Shown here: positions 1 through 12,575 of the stretch, in pieces | How the letters are laid out: each line of letters starts with the position of its first letter | Position numbering within the stretch: the first letter of the stretch is position 1 | NCBI RefSeq assembly: GCF_023159225.1 | Contig: NC_063164.1 | Location: 75,163,800 to 75,227,799, forward strand | Length of the DNA stretch: 64,000 bases | Direction of reading: 5' to 3' | Source of the DNA: Perognathus longimembris pacificus | Lineage: Eukaryota; Chordata; Mammalia; Rodentia; Heteromyidae | Position numbers and translations under genes: made by a program | Notes under the pieces: model-generated | The model's input: the letters and a program-made list of their open reading frames with translations, nothing else | Told to the model about the DNA's origin: nothing | Database searches by the model: none

Positions 1-710
1 ACAAAGGATGGATCTATTTTCTATTGTTGGAATATATTATCTCTGTGACCCCTTCTAAAAACAAAATCAATAAGTCTTCTTTTGTTTTTAGAAAACTACC
101 CTAAAGATTTAGTTGTTTTCTAATTATGATGTATCATATATGCTCTAAAACTTCTTGTCTGTTAAGACTTGAAAACTGCTTACTGCAAGATGTACAATTT
201 TAGTGTTAATTCACTTAACCTATGAAATATGCCCAAAGAAAATAATGTTCTGTATATGTCCTTCCTTTGGATTATCCACAAATGTGCTTTCTTCCAGGAA
301 GTTATACAAAGTAGATCAAGAAAGCAACGTGAAGTAATGCTTTGCACAGTATAGCCCTTCAGTATGGAGGAAAGACAGCAGCCCTGGTCTCAGCTTCTGC
401 CAGACAGCGTTGGTGGTGTGAGAAAACCCAGAAAGTTGGAGGCACATTAAAAGCACATATTCAGATGCCTTGAGTAATATAGGAAGCTGGAAATGAATGT
501 AGTTCCAAGTGAGAATGGCTTTCAAGAAAAATATCTCAAGAAACCTCACAGTGCGATAAGAATTGTCAATAGTTGACAAGAATCTGTTTATACTTTTATA
601 AACATAGGCTCTGCTTTGAGTCACCACTCGCCTTAGGTCCATAAGAGACTAATGGGCAGAACTTGCATTCTAGCTAGAAGAAATAAAACTTCAGAAAGCA
701 TTACATGAAC
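1..710. other. Unassigned AT-rich sequence
   Basis: No gene, repeat family or motif recognised. The short open frames look random. Confidence 0.6.
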
Positions 711-800
711 CCGGCTCTGGTGATTCACACCTGTAATCCTAGTTATTGGATGGCTGAGATCTGAAAATCAAAGACAGTTGAGGCAGACTCCTCTGGTGGC
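711..800 (+). mobile_element. Degraded B1-like SINE fragment
   Basis: 'tgattcacacctgtaatcct' followed by 'ggctgagatctgaaaatcaa' is the 7SL-derived B1 left monomer. The sequence after ~800 is too diverged to assign, though a remnant right monomer may run to ~880. Confidence 0.65.
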
Positions 801-3350
801 CACAGATAGAAGAAGACTGCTATTGGTAGCTGAGTGATGGAAGCCACTGGCCTCTATTGGCATAATGTGAGCAGGAAGACACGGCTCACATTATGAGTCT
901 AACTACATTCCTGTACTTTTCATTTCTCTAAACCCATCACTCAAGCTTGTCAAAAATGGATTCTATCATAAGCAATCAAAACAACCTGGTAAATTTAGTG
1001 CATAGCACTGGCATCTGTAGAGGCAGTCAGTTGGTCCCATTTAATAAAATAATCTAGGTTCCCAAAGGAACCTATGTTTCTTCCTCCAAGTGACGTTCTA
1101 AAGACAAACAAAAAACACTGCAAGTTCAGTTTAGCAAACAAAAGTTGTGGAAGCCTTAAGTTGTTATGAAATATTTTGTAAAGCCACTCTCTTACCTTTG
1201 TGGGTATGACTAACCAGATCATACTTCTCTTTACATTTCACAGTACCCTAGTAATATTTTCACCTATGAACTACTTGGAAGGAAGCCTACCACCAGAATT
1301 ACCTTTACAATGTGTGATTTTTCCTTAAATGAAGACTCTTTGAAGTTGTTAAGGAAAAAAATCTTTTTGAAAACAGAGTATGTCATTATTAGGGGGGATC
1401 ACTAGACTTCTAAGAAGTTTGTGTTTAATTCTACTTATGGAACTAGTAGTGCTACTTCTCAATCTAGAGCCCTTTCTTTTGCTTATTTCCTCTAAGAGTC
1501 CAGCCAGTCTGGGGAGGGAAATGCCCATCTAATGCAAATTCTACCTCAGAATTCAGAACAATCCCCAGAGATCACAACCAACTATCCCACCCAGAGTCAT
1601 CTCAGGATACTGTCAAAGCATCAGGTATTTTTGCCTGAGTCCAGGAAGGAAATTAAGCATTGGAATGATCTAGCTGGTGAGAACTAGGAATAAAGAAACA
1701 GCTAGGACAAGGAGAGGTTAAGATTCTTATGCATAATATCCGAGCAAATCTGTAATAACTACCTCACTGAACCACCAAGCCCTGAGCCACTGCTTAACCT
1801 AGAAAGTCACCCTGCTGTTTTAATGAAAGTTAGCTGTGGGAACATCTCGATCGCAGCCTCCCTACTACTGATATCACTTCTAAAGTAAGCATTTGCTCTC
1901 TTTAGTCTACTTCCTGTTTAGAAATTGCTTCTATTTTCAGCCACATGTTTACTTTTTCACCTTTTTGTAAGAGGAGTTGCATTTTATTAGCTAGAATCCA
2001 AATACAGCTAAATGAGGAAAACTCAATAAAAGGAATGAAAAAAATTCTCATCCAATAAATTTGCTACAAAATGCAAAGTTTGTGGCTGTGCCTACAGTCA
2101 TTTAAGTTGTAGGACACATAGTAGGAAAGAGTTTTGGGGGTTTCAACCATTAGTTTAGAAATTGAGTAAGATAGATGTGTTCATTTATATGAAGTAATGT
2201 AATGTTTTCTTGGAAAAGTTTAACATTATACAGATCCATTAGCATATTTACAAATTAATCTCCCTTTAGGAAAAAAAGATGGAAGATTTACAGAAGGAAG
2301 GGCTTTATTACTTTTAAAACTGCATTTTTAGAGGAAATAAAAGAAAAAGTAGGAAAATTACATTGAACTATAAATATCCTTTTATAAGTAACAGTTTTTA
2401 ACACCACAATTTATTAAAGAGAACAGAACATAACCTAGGAAGAGTTTTTAAGCAACTCAGAGAATTGCAGCTCTTATATCACAAACCGCAAACTCCTATA
2501 AAATTAAACCTGCTTATGTGAATACAAGCTAAATGACATTAAATTAATTAGATACCCCAGGCTATTAGTGTGAATTTTCTCTTTCCCCTGGGTAGTTTTT
2601 ATGTGTAAATTCTCTCACTACTTGTTCTAATTTTTCATGAGATGGAATTTGAGGCCTTTACAATACTAATGACAACAAGAAATAGTCCTGATTTCATTTC
2701 TGCTTAAAATTCTCAATTAGATGTTAATGTTGAACTAGAAACTGATAATAAAATTACATTCTTGACATCTCCTCCAAAGTATATTTTATGCAACAAAATA
2801 CACTTTCCTCTAATCACAGTGAAAAATTTGGAATGACAGGTAAAGGAATTCTCAATTTGCGCATACATGCCCTATGTACAAAAATGAAGAAAAACAATTT
2901 GATTTTCTTCAATGAACCATGTTTTTACTCATTTTAACATTTATTTTGTAAATATCCTTTTTAAAAGAAATTGTTAACTAGACTTTCTACAAAAACACAG
3001 AATGTAACATAGTATTAAATGTAATTCCATAAATAATAGACAAATATTAATAATTTATTAAAAATAACTCTTTCCAAAATTCCAAACCATTGCAAACACT
3101 ATTGCTTTATATAGTATTAACTATATAATTTTTTTCAACAAAAGTACTTGTTGCAATGCTTTCAGAATATCTCCATTTATAATACTTCAGGTTGAAATTC
3201 AAATAGTAAAAGTTAAAAAAAATTTCATTTATTGATCAAAATCTATAGTTCCAGACTGAAATAAATGTTTCCAGTAGTTTGTCTTCTTATATAATTTGTA
3301 ATAATATGCACAGTAGCTCTCTCATGCAAATATTATGATTGCTTTCAATA
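801..3350. other. Unassigned AT-rich sequence
   Basis: A degraded SINE remnant may extend to ~880. The rest shows nothing I can assign. Confidence 0.6.
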
Positions 3351-3423
3351 GACCGACAGACGGACAGACAGACAGGTAGGTAGGTAGGTAGATAGATAGG
3401 TACATAGGTAGGTAGATAGATAA

Positions 3424-3486
<63 letters not shown>
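3351..3486. repeat. GACA/GGTA/GATA tetranucleotide microsatellite
   Basis: Graded array: GACA-type units, then GGTA/GATA mixtures, then a pure GATA run from about 3424. It lies exactly at the 3' end of the antisense SINE at 3487-3692. Confidence 0.97.
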
Positions 3487-3692
3487 TTGGTGTCAGTACT
3501 AGGGCTTGAACTTATGGCCTAGGTGCTGTCCCCATGCTTTTGTGCTCAAGGCTAGCACTCTACCACTTGACCCACAGTTGAAGCTAAGAATCTCATGGAC
3601 TTTATTGCCTGCACTGGCTTTGAACTATGATCATCAGATTTCAGCTTCCTGAGTAGCCAAGAATTACAGGCATAAACCACAAGTGCCCAGCT
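3487..3692 (-). mobile_element. B1-dID-like dimeric SINE, antisense
   Basis: On the minus strand it starts with the B1 half ('atgcctgtaattcttggcta', 'tactcaggaagctgaaatct') and continues into a right half with 'gggtcaagtggtagagtgct' and 'ttcaagccctagtactgac'. Its 3' end abuts the GATA/GACA microsatellite directly. Confidence 0.85.
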
Positions 3693-6112
3693 ATATATTA
3701 TATTTGCAATTCCTTGTATAGAATTCAGTGTATCAGTTTATGAATACTTTGCATCTTGATTGATGTTATTACCCCTTTCATTATTTCTCCCCCATCTTTC
3801 TCAATCTCATCCAACTTTTTAACCTTAGCTTATACTTTGACATTAAAGTTATTTCTCAACATTCTCTGTTTAGATTTCATAAATGCTTGAGTAACAGCTA
3901 TGAGGATAATTACACTACTACAATTTAATGATGACAGTTATTTAAAAGGGTGTTTTTCCTTGTTGTATTCAATTAAGTTCTACCTATTTAATATACATCC
4001 ACTGGTTCTATGTTTCTGATTTGTTTTTCTTCTCTGGCACAGTACACTATATGAATCTTCATCTCATTTTCTCAGAGGAGGATAATGTCTCTCACTAGGT
4101 TTACTTCTGAGGCACACTGGTCATTTTAGTACCTCTTTAAGAGAAGCAGCTTGATTGAAGGTGTAGTTCACTGGTAGATAGAGTGCTTGCCTACCACTGG
4201 TGAAACCTGTGCCTCAAACCTTAGCACTGAAAAACCAAAAGCCAATAGGGACTTTGAACAGACACACTCCTCCCTGAGGATTTATTCACTAAGAATAGGA
4301 GAATCCTGGCTCAAAGCTCCAATCTCTTTCACTTCAAACCTCTAAGAGTCTGTGTAAAGATGTCATTTGGTTTCTAAGGTTATGTAGATTTGTCATTTGA
4401 TGTATAGTATACTAATAGTACCCTTGGAAAATGTACATTGTTTTTCCGGTTAAACTTATGCTGTTTTTCCTCTACCATATCAATGGACGCATAGCTTCAA
4501 ATGGAAGCAAAACTTGCATGGCTGAAGCCTAGGAAAATAGACCATCCCTTTATCATCCTTCTGCCATGATTCTGGAATCCTTACATTTCAAACAACAAGT
4601 GGCACTTTTCGAATCCGGGGTGTTCCAGAAAAACATTACCATGCTGAGAGAATGGAAGAACTTCTGCACATAAAAATAACTGAATTCATTCAGTGTCTTT
4701 GGAAATACATGGAGATAAGTCAGAAAAAAATCACCTAGAGAGCTTTTTTACCTAAATTTTCATATCAAATTCCTGTGACAGTGATGGTACAGTCAAAACC
4801 TCCTGAAGACAGGTATGAATACAGTACCAAATGTGTTTGTACAATATTTATGTCTTTCTTATTTCACTTTCTATTCACTTGAAAAAGACAAGGAACAGCT
4901 GCTGGGGAATCTAAGAACTGAGAATGCTGAATGACTTGCTTTTTTTCTCACATTTTACACAGTAACTGGTAATGGAGTGAAGAAAACAAAGTTCACTTTT
5001 CAGATTCATATACTCTTCAAGCTTCTGCTCCCAAATATGCCACAAACATCTCTGGTTAACCTATCCTTTCCACAACTCTCTAGAAGGAGATGCTCATAGA
5101 TACACTGCTTACACTCGTATAAACTCACAAAAATAAGCTTGTAAAGCAGAGTCTTTCTTTGTGCATTATTTCAATGTCTCCTTTCCACACATAGACTGCA
5201 AGAACATCAGGTCGATCCATTTATTTCCACCCCCTCATCCCACTGATCCTCCTGAAGTGACATATTAATTATGGCTTATTTAAATTTTCTCTTACAAATG
5301 TAGGCTCAGACTTCAACACCTAAATGAATTATATATACACCATGCATGCTGTTTGTTCCAGGTTTCTTAAAAGGAGAAAATGAATGCAGTGTATTAATCA
5401 TCAAACTGATGTCCCTGATTGAAAAAATAAATTATTTAAATGAGTAACACTAGGGTTTTCTTTGTGATATGTTACTTTCTAGAAAAAAAAATTCAGCATT
5501 GCATGTGGAAAGGTATGAAAAACTACAAGAGAATACTACTCAGAAAACACAGGGATTAAATTAATGCTGTGAATTTGTGATGCAATCAGAGTCAATCCAA
5601 ATGGCTGGATCTATTATCAATTGGTTCTGCAGTTGTCAATCATGTTTACCAAATGATTATCTAAATTGGCTATTAAGAAGGTCTTAAAGTCCAGAGTGAT
5701 TGACATAGATCTACATGCACTTTATTCTCTCTCACACAAATGTTTTTCTTCAATGTAAGATTCTTTTAGAATTTTTACATCCTAGTGTTTAGAGTGGTGG
5801 AGATAAGTTGAATGGCTATTAATGTGTTTGCTAAGTCTCTGTTCAGTTTAAACTTTCTATACATCAAATTCTTTATATGTCCCATTTTTCTTTATACCCG
5901 TTTTGCAGATGTATTATGTATATAACTAAACATTACAGTAATGGAACTACCAAAGACAAAAAGGCAGAGAGTTCAAGGGTAGCCACGTCTGTCTTCTAGC
6001 CAATGAGTTAGGAAGAAAACAAGTAAAAACTGTTCGGCAGTGATTTTTTTTTAATAGGCTAGGATGAATTTTACTGGTTAGAACTTGTCATGTGGCTACA
6101 GTTAATATAACA
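3693..6112. other. Unassigned sequence around one ID monomer
   Basis: Apart from the ID element at 4155-4243 I see no gene or repeat. Confidence 0.55.
4155..4243 (+). mobile_element. ID-like (tRNA-derived) SINE monomer
   Basis: 'gaaggtgtagttcactggta' followed by 'gagtgcttgcctacca' and 'ctcaaaccttagcactg' follows the tRNA-Ala-derived ID pattern with A-box and B-box remnants. No right monomer follows. Confidence 0.7.
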
Positions 6113-6346
6113 CAAACTCAGGGCTGGGAATATGGCCTAGTGGCAAGAGTGCTTGCCTCGTATACATGAAGCGCTAGGTTTGATTCCCCAGCACCACGTA
6201 TATAGAAAACAGCCAGAAGTGGTGCTGTTGCTCAAGTGGCAGAGTGCTATCCTTGAGCATAAAGAAGCCAGGGACAGTGCTCAGGCCCTGAGTCCAAGGC
6301 CCAGGACTGGCCAAAAGAAAGAAAAAACAAAAACAGGCAAACTCAG
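6113..6346 (+). mobile_element. IDL-Geo-like dimeric SINE
   Basis: The left half (6122-~6205) resembles tRNA-Ala/ID SINEs: 'ggctgggaatatggcctagt' with A-box-like and 'ggtttgattcc' B-box-like segments. The right half contains 'gctcaagtggcagagtgct' and ends 'ccaggactggcc' plus an A-rich tail. Direct repeat caaactcag is at 6113-6121 and 6338-6346. The family assignment rests on the described IDL-Geo structure restricted to Geomyoidea. Confidence 0.85.
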
Positions 6347-8535
6347 AAATATGGCTCCTTGATCAAAAAGCTATATACCATTTTTGCACACTGTCTGGTC
6401 ATTATGGTCATGGTATCCTTCACTCTCCACATGGAAGACATGCAATAATATCAGAGGAAACAAAAATAAAATTCATTTACTGTGTGGAGCTGAAAGTCTG
6501 TGGGGATCTAAGTTACTATGCTTTTCTCTATTGAACTTGAGGTGGCTGTTTAATTGATGAACCCCTTGCTGGACCATCAGTGAAGCACAGATTTAAGAGA
6601 ATTAAGTGAGTTCCAAGTCCTTAGCTTTACTCTTTGAAGAAAATGATGGCAGCATTGTTCCCAACCAACCGGACTTTTTCCTCTCAGATAGTTTTCCATG
6701 GCTGTTATCTATATGGCTCTATCTGAAAGAAGTACAGCAAAACCATTCTCAGAGTTTCGAAACAATTAGTCAAATTTACATGCTTGTAAATGTGGAAACT
6801 CAGAGTTGTTTGGTAGTCAGTGTTCTGAATGACTGTAGCTATCATTCTGTGATCATTGTGCTTTCCTCAACTCTTGGTTCACATTTTTTTTTCAGATGCA
6901 AGATTTGGGTCTTTCATGTTTATTTCTTCAAGTTTTATTTATTACTTTTCTTTGCTTTCTAGTTCTCATAACTTTGGGTGCTTTTTTACGAAAGTTTTAG
7001 AAGGAGAAAAAATTCAGTAGATTTTGTTGCAGGGAAATGATTCAAACTAACTCAGAGACAGCAGGAGTGAAGCATGAAAACTTTAAGATGATTCATCATC
7101 TTACACATTTACAAAAACAAAAGGTTTTGGAATTAAATATAAAGGAAATATTTTTTATTCACATTGTACTATTTTCCTTGTTTTGTGGTTATGATCACAA
7201 GAATCCAAATAGGAAAATTAATAGAAATAAACAAGAGTTCAACCTATCAAGTAATGATTGAAAACAACTTCCAAGGACAATAGACCTTGTACAAAAGTTT
7301 TGAAGTTTTCAATCACTTATGATCCGTCTGAAAAAATGGCAGCATTTTATAGAGACTTTTCAGGGTCTAGTAATATCTCCATCTATAACACTGAAAAAAG
7401 AGACTTAGAGCCTCCATGTGAGCAAAGCTTTCTGTCCACTGGCAGCTGTAACATGTTAAGAGAAAACTTAGCAAACTAGAAAAAACTCACTGATAAAAGA
7501 GTATGTATGATACAGTGGAAAACTGGTCATGATAGCAGGACATAAGAACAAAAGCAAACAGAAGGACTATGATTAACTTTTTAAATAATTTCCTTAACAA
7601 TTGCTTCAGAACTTGCCATATTTCTTAACTTAAACAGTTTCAGATTTGAACTAATTTAACTCCATTGACAAGAACTTTGCTACTATATAGCGATGTTCAC
7701 TTTTCACTCTCAGAGTTGTATTATTATGTACACTCTATAAATATTAAAAACTTAATAATAAAGTATATTTTATATTATTTGTCTTTAATGGAATTGAAGG
7801 GGGAAACAAAAGTAAGCACATGTCTGTTGCTTTTGTTATGATAACCTTCTACCTTATCATTTCTGATTTACCAATAATTTTATCAGTATTCTTTTTTATC
7901 ACAATTGTTACTCATTTTGAGAATGCCTTCAGCCTTGACCTTCTCTATACTCTTGAAAATTAATGTCAATTATATTGGAAGGCATTTAGAGGTCTCTGTA
8001 TATCTGTTTCTTTTCTCCGTTCCACTCCCACACCTATAAAAGTCTGTGAGCAACTCTGTGGAAAGCAAAGAAAGTGGCATGAGTCTCCCAAGTTTGACTC
8101 TCAGTAGGTACAGGATGAGGGAAATAAGACATGCCCATCACTTCAGCTCCTGTCCACATTTCTGCTTGTGGTCTTCACCTCTAAACCAAGGCTACAATGG
8201 CCAGGGCACCAGTGTTCTTGGTACCAAACTCTACTGGAGTTCCATTCCATCCATGAGAGGTAGGCAAAAAGAAGAGTGTCTGAGCCACAGTTACCAAGAA
8301 TTTAGCCACGCATTTGGCAGCTGGGACATGGTGAGAAATACTGATGACCTTTATCTCCCAGGATGAAGCCCACTAGCTGGAGATAGGAGGAAAGGAAACC
8401 CTGTGTTTGTCCTTGAACTAGTCTAGTTCAATGAAGGGCAAAGATCTAGGGCAAGACTGAAAATCGTGGCTCACATGCCTAAGGTCCTACTAATCTTTAC
8501 CTAAACTAAGTAGTTCTCATTTTGTGTATATGTAA
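6347..8535. other. Unassigned sequence
   Basis: Several random-looking open frames up to 118 codons, none resembling a known protein and none with splice or promoter context. Confidence 0.55.
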
Positions 8536-8665
8536 GTATTAGTTCTAGGGCTTGAATTCAGGGCCTGGGCACTGTCCCTGAGCTTTTGTGCTCAAGAATG
8601 TCACTCTATCACTTAAGCCACAATTCCACTTCTTTAGTAGTTTTATATTTGCAGTACATCCATAG
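8536..8665 (-). mobile_element. Right half of a B1-dID/IDL-Geo-type SINE, antisense
   Basis: The complement of 'gggcttgaattcagggcc' and 'gagcttttgtgctcaag' gives the right-monomer signature (ttgagcacaaaagct ... ggccctgaattcaagccc). The B1 half upstream on the minus strand is too worn to trace beyond ~8665. Confidence 0.7.
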
Positions 8666-11009
8666 GGCCATTTCCATACAAATTATTTCTTTTGGTGAGT
8701 TTTAGCATAAAAGAAGGATGAAGAACTCTTAACATTGTCTTTCAACAGAGAAAAGTCCCAGCATCTTAGTTCTATCTTTGATGATATATCAAGTAAATTT
8801 CTCTAATGAAGTGTTACTATGACTTAGACAATGTTTTTCATCATGTTTGGAGTGAAAAGGCTAGGGCCATGACATTTACAGAAAATAATTTGAACTTAAA
8901 AATTAACCTATTTTTTTCTGAGATTGTTATTCTTGTTACCTTGCTAAATGCAGCAAAGAGCAACACAACTGCTCTAGCTCTCTCGGACAGCTTTTTTTAG
9001 ACTGCCGTGCCCAATATAGCTACCTTTCTGATTACTGAATAAATTTTCCCTATGCTTTTCATTATATAACATAGATCACCAATATTGTTCCACTTCCCAA
9101 TATGCATCTCTTTTTTTTTTCTTTATTGTCAAAGTGATGTACAGACAGGTTACAGTTTCATACATTAGGCCTTGGGTACATTTCTTGTACTGTTTGTTAC
9201 CTCCTCCCTCATTCCCCCCTCTCCCTTTCTCCTTTCTTATTTTTACTGTTGAGCTACCATAAGTCAATTCCTCATATTCAAAGATTTTACATGGTAATAA
9301 TATACTTCAGGATATTAATTCCTATATCAATTAGGTGAGGCAATCATGTAAAACAAATAAAACCCATCAGGTTTACTTCTTGCTTATATAATAGCACTTG
9401 GCCAGTGAGCAAATCAATATGATAATATTCTTAGCCAAATTAATATAGAACTATGACAAAGATGCAGCTTTTTGAGTGACATTCTGCATATCTGCCAAAC
9501 AAGAGACAACCTAGAATATAATTTTGCCTATGAAACCTCAGAATTGGAGATGTAGAGATAATTGAAGTCATTTGTAAGCACAAAGCATTAAGTTGACAGC
9601 TCTTCTGGACAGAGTTTGCAGAAATGTTGAGAGGAGCATTAACAGAACATAGCAACACTAAAAGGAAGATTCATCTCATAAAATGTTCACATTTCACACA
9701 TTTATGGAGATAAAATGTGAAGAAAGAAGTCATGGTTTAATCTGTTCTTATATTTTCACATAGGTATTGAATTTCTCTTCCACTTTCTTAGAAGAGAAAA
9801 TTAATGGAAGAAGTAGCATGTTTAGTTTCCTTCTGTTCTCCACTCTGCTGTGTGTTCCCTTAATATTTCCTTCACTCTTCAGTTAAAGACCGAAACCTCA
9901 GTAACTAGTAATGTGACTATTTGGAGAGATAAGTTCTACACAAGATAATAAGGTATAATGCGGTTCTATAGTCAGGCTTTTGTCAATCTAATGGGTGTCT
10001 CTTTGACAAGAGATTAGAACACAGAAAGCAAGGATGACATGGAGAGATGATAAATCACAAAATAACAAGAGAAGTATCAGGAAACAACCAAACATGACAA
10101 CTCTTTGATCTCAGATTTCCAGCATCTAGAAAAAACAATTTTGTGAACACATCTAGTCTAGTTGAATTCTGTTGTTGATCACCAATGAAACAAGTAGGGG
10201 AAGAAAGGTCACATATAATTTATGTGTTTTGGAGAATAGAGCCAGCTCAAAGCCTTGTCTCTGCAAACAGAGGCTATGAGCAAGGCATTTATCATTCATC
10301 CAGAACATAGCTAGTAATTTAGAACTACAGACTGGGTACTTCACTAGATGTTGCTAAGCAATAATAAACAATTTAGGTATGGTTCATACAGAGTTAAGTG
10401 GAGAGAAAGCAATGGAAGACAGTGTTTTTTACCCTATAGATCACAGGTATGGAGAAGAGTTAGGTACTCTTGTTTCTTCCAATGGAAATGTGAGAATCTG
10501 GCACAATATTAACCTGCATTGAGTAACATAGATATGGGGGTGGAATGGAGAAGGTAGGTCAAAGATACACCACAAGAAATTCCTATCTGCTAATCAAATT
10601 CTTTAAATCTTACAGTGTTACAAGGCAGCCTCCAATTGGATTTCAGATTATTTTGAACAGATGGAATAAGCTTTGAATATGAACCATGTAGACATTTACT
10701 GGCTAAAGGTGTCACCAATTTCTACGGAGAAGTGTCTTATAGCTATCACGAAAACAATACTGGTTAACTGACATAAACTACAAACATATAGAGCCAAATC
10801 TAAACAATATACAGTCAAACCTAATACAGTGGCAAGAAGCTTTTTCATAGTGTAGATATAACAATAATAGCAAGGAAAGAATGAACTTTGGAGACAGAAC
10901 CAATGTAAAAAAAAAAAGAAATGTATGCTTAATGATCACTTGAGAGATGGTAGCCTATGCTAGACACTGAGAAGGGGGTAGTGAGAAAGAAAACATGTGC
11001 CTGCCATTA
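8666..11009. other. Unassigned sequence around an L1 tail
   Basis: Only the L1 tail at 9111-9250 is recognisable. Confidence 0.55.
9111..9250 (-). mobile_element. 5'-truncated L1 3' end, antisense
   Basis: A T-run at 9111-9120 followed by the complement of the L1 3' end: 'ctttattgtcaaagtgatgt', 'caggttacagtttcatac', then a C-rich stretch that is the complement of the polypurine tract. It is an ordinary dead-on-arrival insertion of about 140 bp. Confidence 0.8.
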
Positions 11010-12575
11010 GTAAATCTATTTTCCCATCAACAGTGTAGTAGCATTTCCTTTTTGGTTCCGTTTTGGTCACATCCACACCATCATCTGTTACGGTGGGTTT
11101 TCTTGACAATGGCCATTCTAACTGGGTAGGTAGAATCTCGATGTTGTTTTGATTTGCATTACTTTTATGGCCAGAGGTGTCAAACATCTCTTCATACGTC
11201 TATTGGTCATTCTTATTTCTTCTCCTGAGGTATCTCTTTAAATCTTTAGCTCATTTATTGATAAGATTCTTGTTTCTTTGAAGATTTGTTTTGAGGGGTT
11301 TACTTTTTTGAGTTCTAAGTATATTTTTGATATGATGCCCTTGTCTGGTACATAGCTAGTAAAGATCTTGTCTCGTTCCATAAGCTGTCTGTCTTGCTAT
11401 CTATGTCCTTTGCCATGCTAAAACTCTTCAGGGTGACACAATCTCACTTATCTAATCTTTCTTTGATTTGTTGCAATTCTGGATCTCTACTTAGGAAGTT
11501 CTGTCCTGTGCCAAGGAGCCTTGGAGCTTCTTCTATCCCTTCCCTAATATCCCTAATATTTTCAGATTATCTGGCCTTACCTTAAAATCTTTGATCCATT
11601 GGAGTTGATTCTGGTGCAACGTGGTAAGTAAGGATCTAACTTGAGTTTTTCTGCATGTATATCACCAGATCTGCCAGAACCATTTGTTGAAGAGGTTGTC
11701 TTTCTTCCATCCTGTGTATTTGGTTCCCTTATCAAATATCAGGTGGCTATAGGTCTGTGGGTTCATTTTGGGGTCTTCTATTCCATTGGTCCTCAGGCCT
11801 ATTCTTGTGCTAAGTCCAAGCTGTTTTTATTATTATGGCTTTATAACGAGTTTGAAGCTGGGTATTGATATTGCTCTAGCATTGTTCTTCCTGCTAAAGA
11901 TTGTATTTGTGACGTGGGGGTCTTCTATTATTCCATACGAATTTTTGGATTGCTTCTTCTGTATCATCAAAGAATGGTGTTGGGATTGTGATGTATATTG
12001 CACTGAAACTGTAGCTAAATTTTGGCAGTATTTCCATTTTCACAATGCTAAGCCTTCCAATCCAGGAGCATCAGAGGTTTTTCCAATTCCTTAAATCTGC
12101 TTTATTTTCCTTTTACAGGTTTCTAAAGTTTTCATCATAGAGCTGTTACAAATGAATTTGCTTTTCTGATTTCAGCTTCACTGTTCTCATTGTTGGCATA
12201 CAGAAAAGCTACTGGTTTTTGTGGGTTAATTTTATACTCTTTGTCAAATTTTCAGATAAGATCAAATAACACGGGACAAGGGTTCTTTAAATTCAGGATC
12301 ATGTCATCTGCAAATAGGGAGAGTTTTACTTCTTCTTTCCCTTTATGTTTGTCTCTTGTCTTATTGTTCTAGCTATAAATTCCAGTACTCTATTGAAGAG
12401 AGTGGAGAAACCAGACATCTTTGTCCTGTTCCTGATTTTAGAGAAAATGATTTACTTTTTCACCATTGAGTATAATGTGACTGTAGGATTGTCATATATA
12501 GCCCTTATTATATTGAGGACTATTCCATGAATTCCTAGCTTCTCCAGAGCTTTTATCATAAAGGAGCGTTATTTG
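11010..12575 (-). mobile_element. Old L1 ORF2 fragment, antisense
   Basis: Read on the minus strand, this stretch follows L1 ORF2 from the fingers/palm region to the C-terminus. It parallels the intact copy: 'ttggcagtatttccattttcac' on plus is the complement of the region around 41560-41600, and 'ggaagttctgtcctgtgcc' matches the complement of 42090-42110. It has many stops and small indels and is clearly older than the 35991 copy. Its 3' end lies at the low-coordinate side, and no clear A-tail or target duplication is visible. Confidence 0.85.

Noticed and set aside
6606..6962. 118-codon plus-strand open frame
   Set aside because: No recognisable domain, no supporting signals; composition matches random AT-rich DNA.
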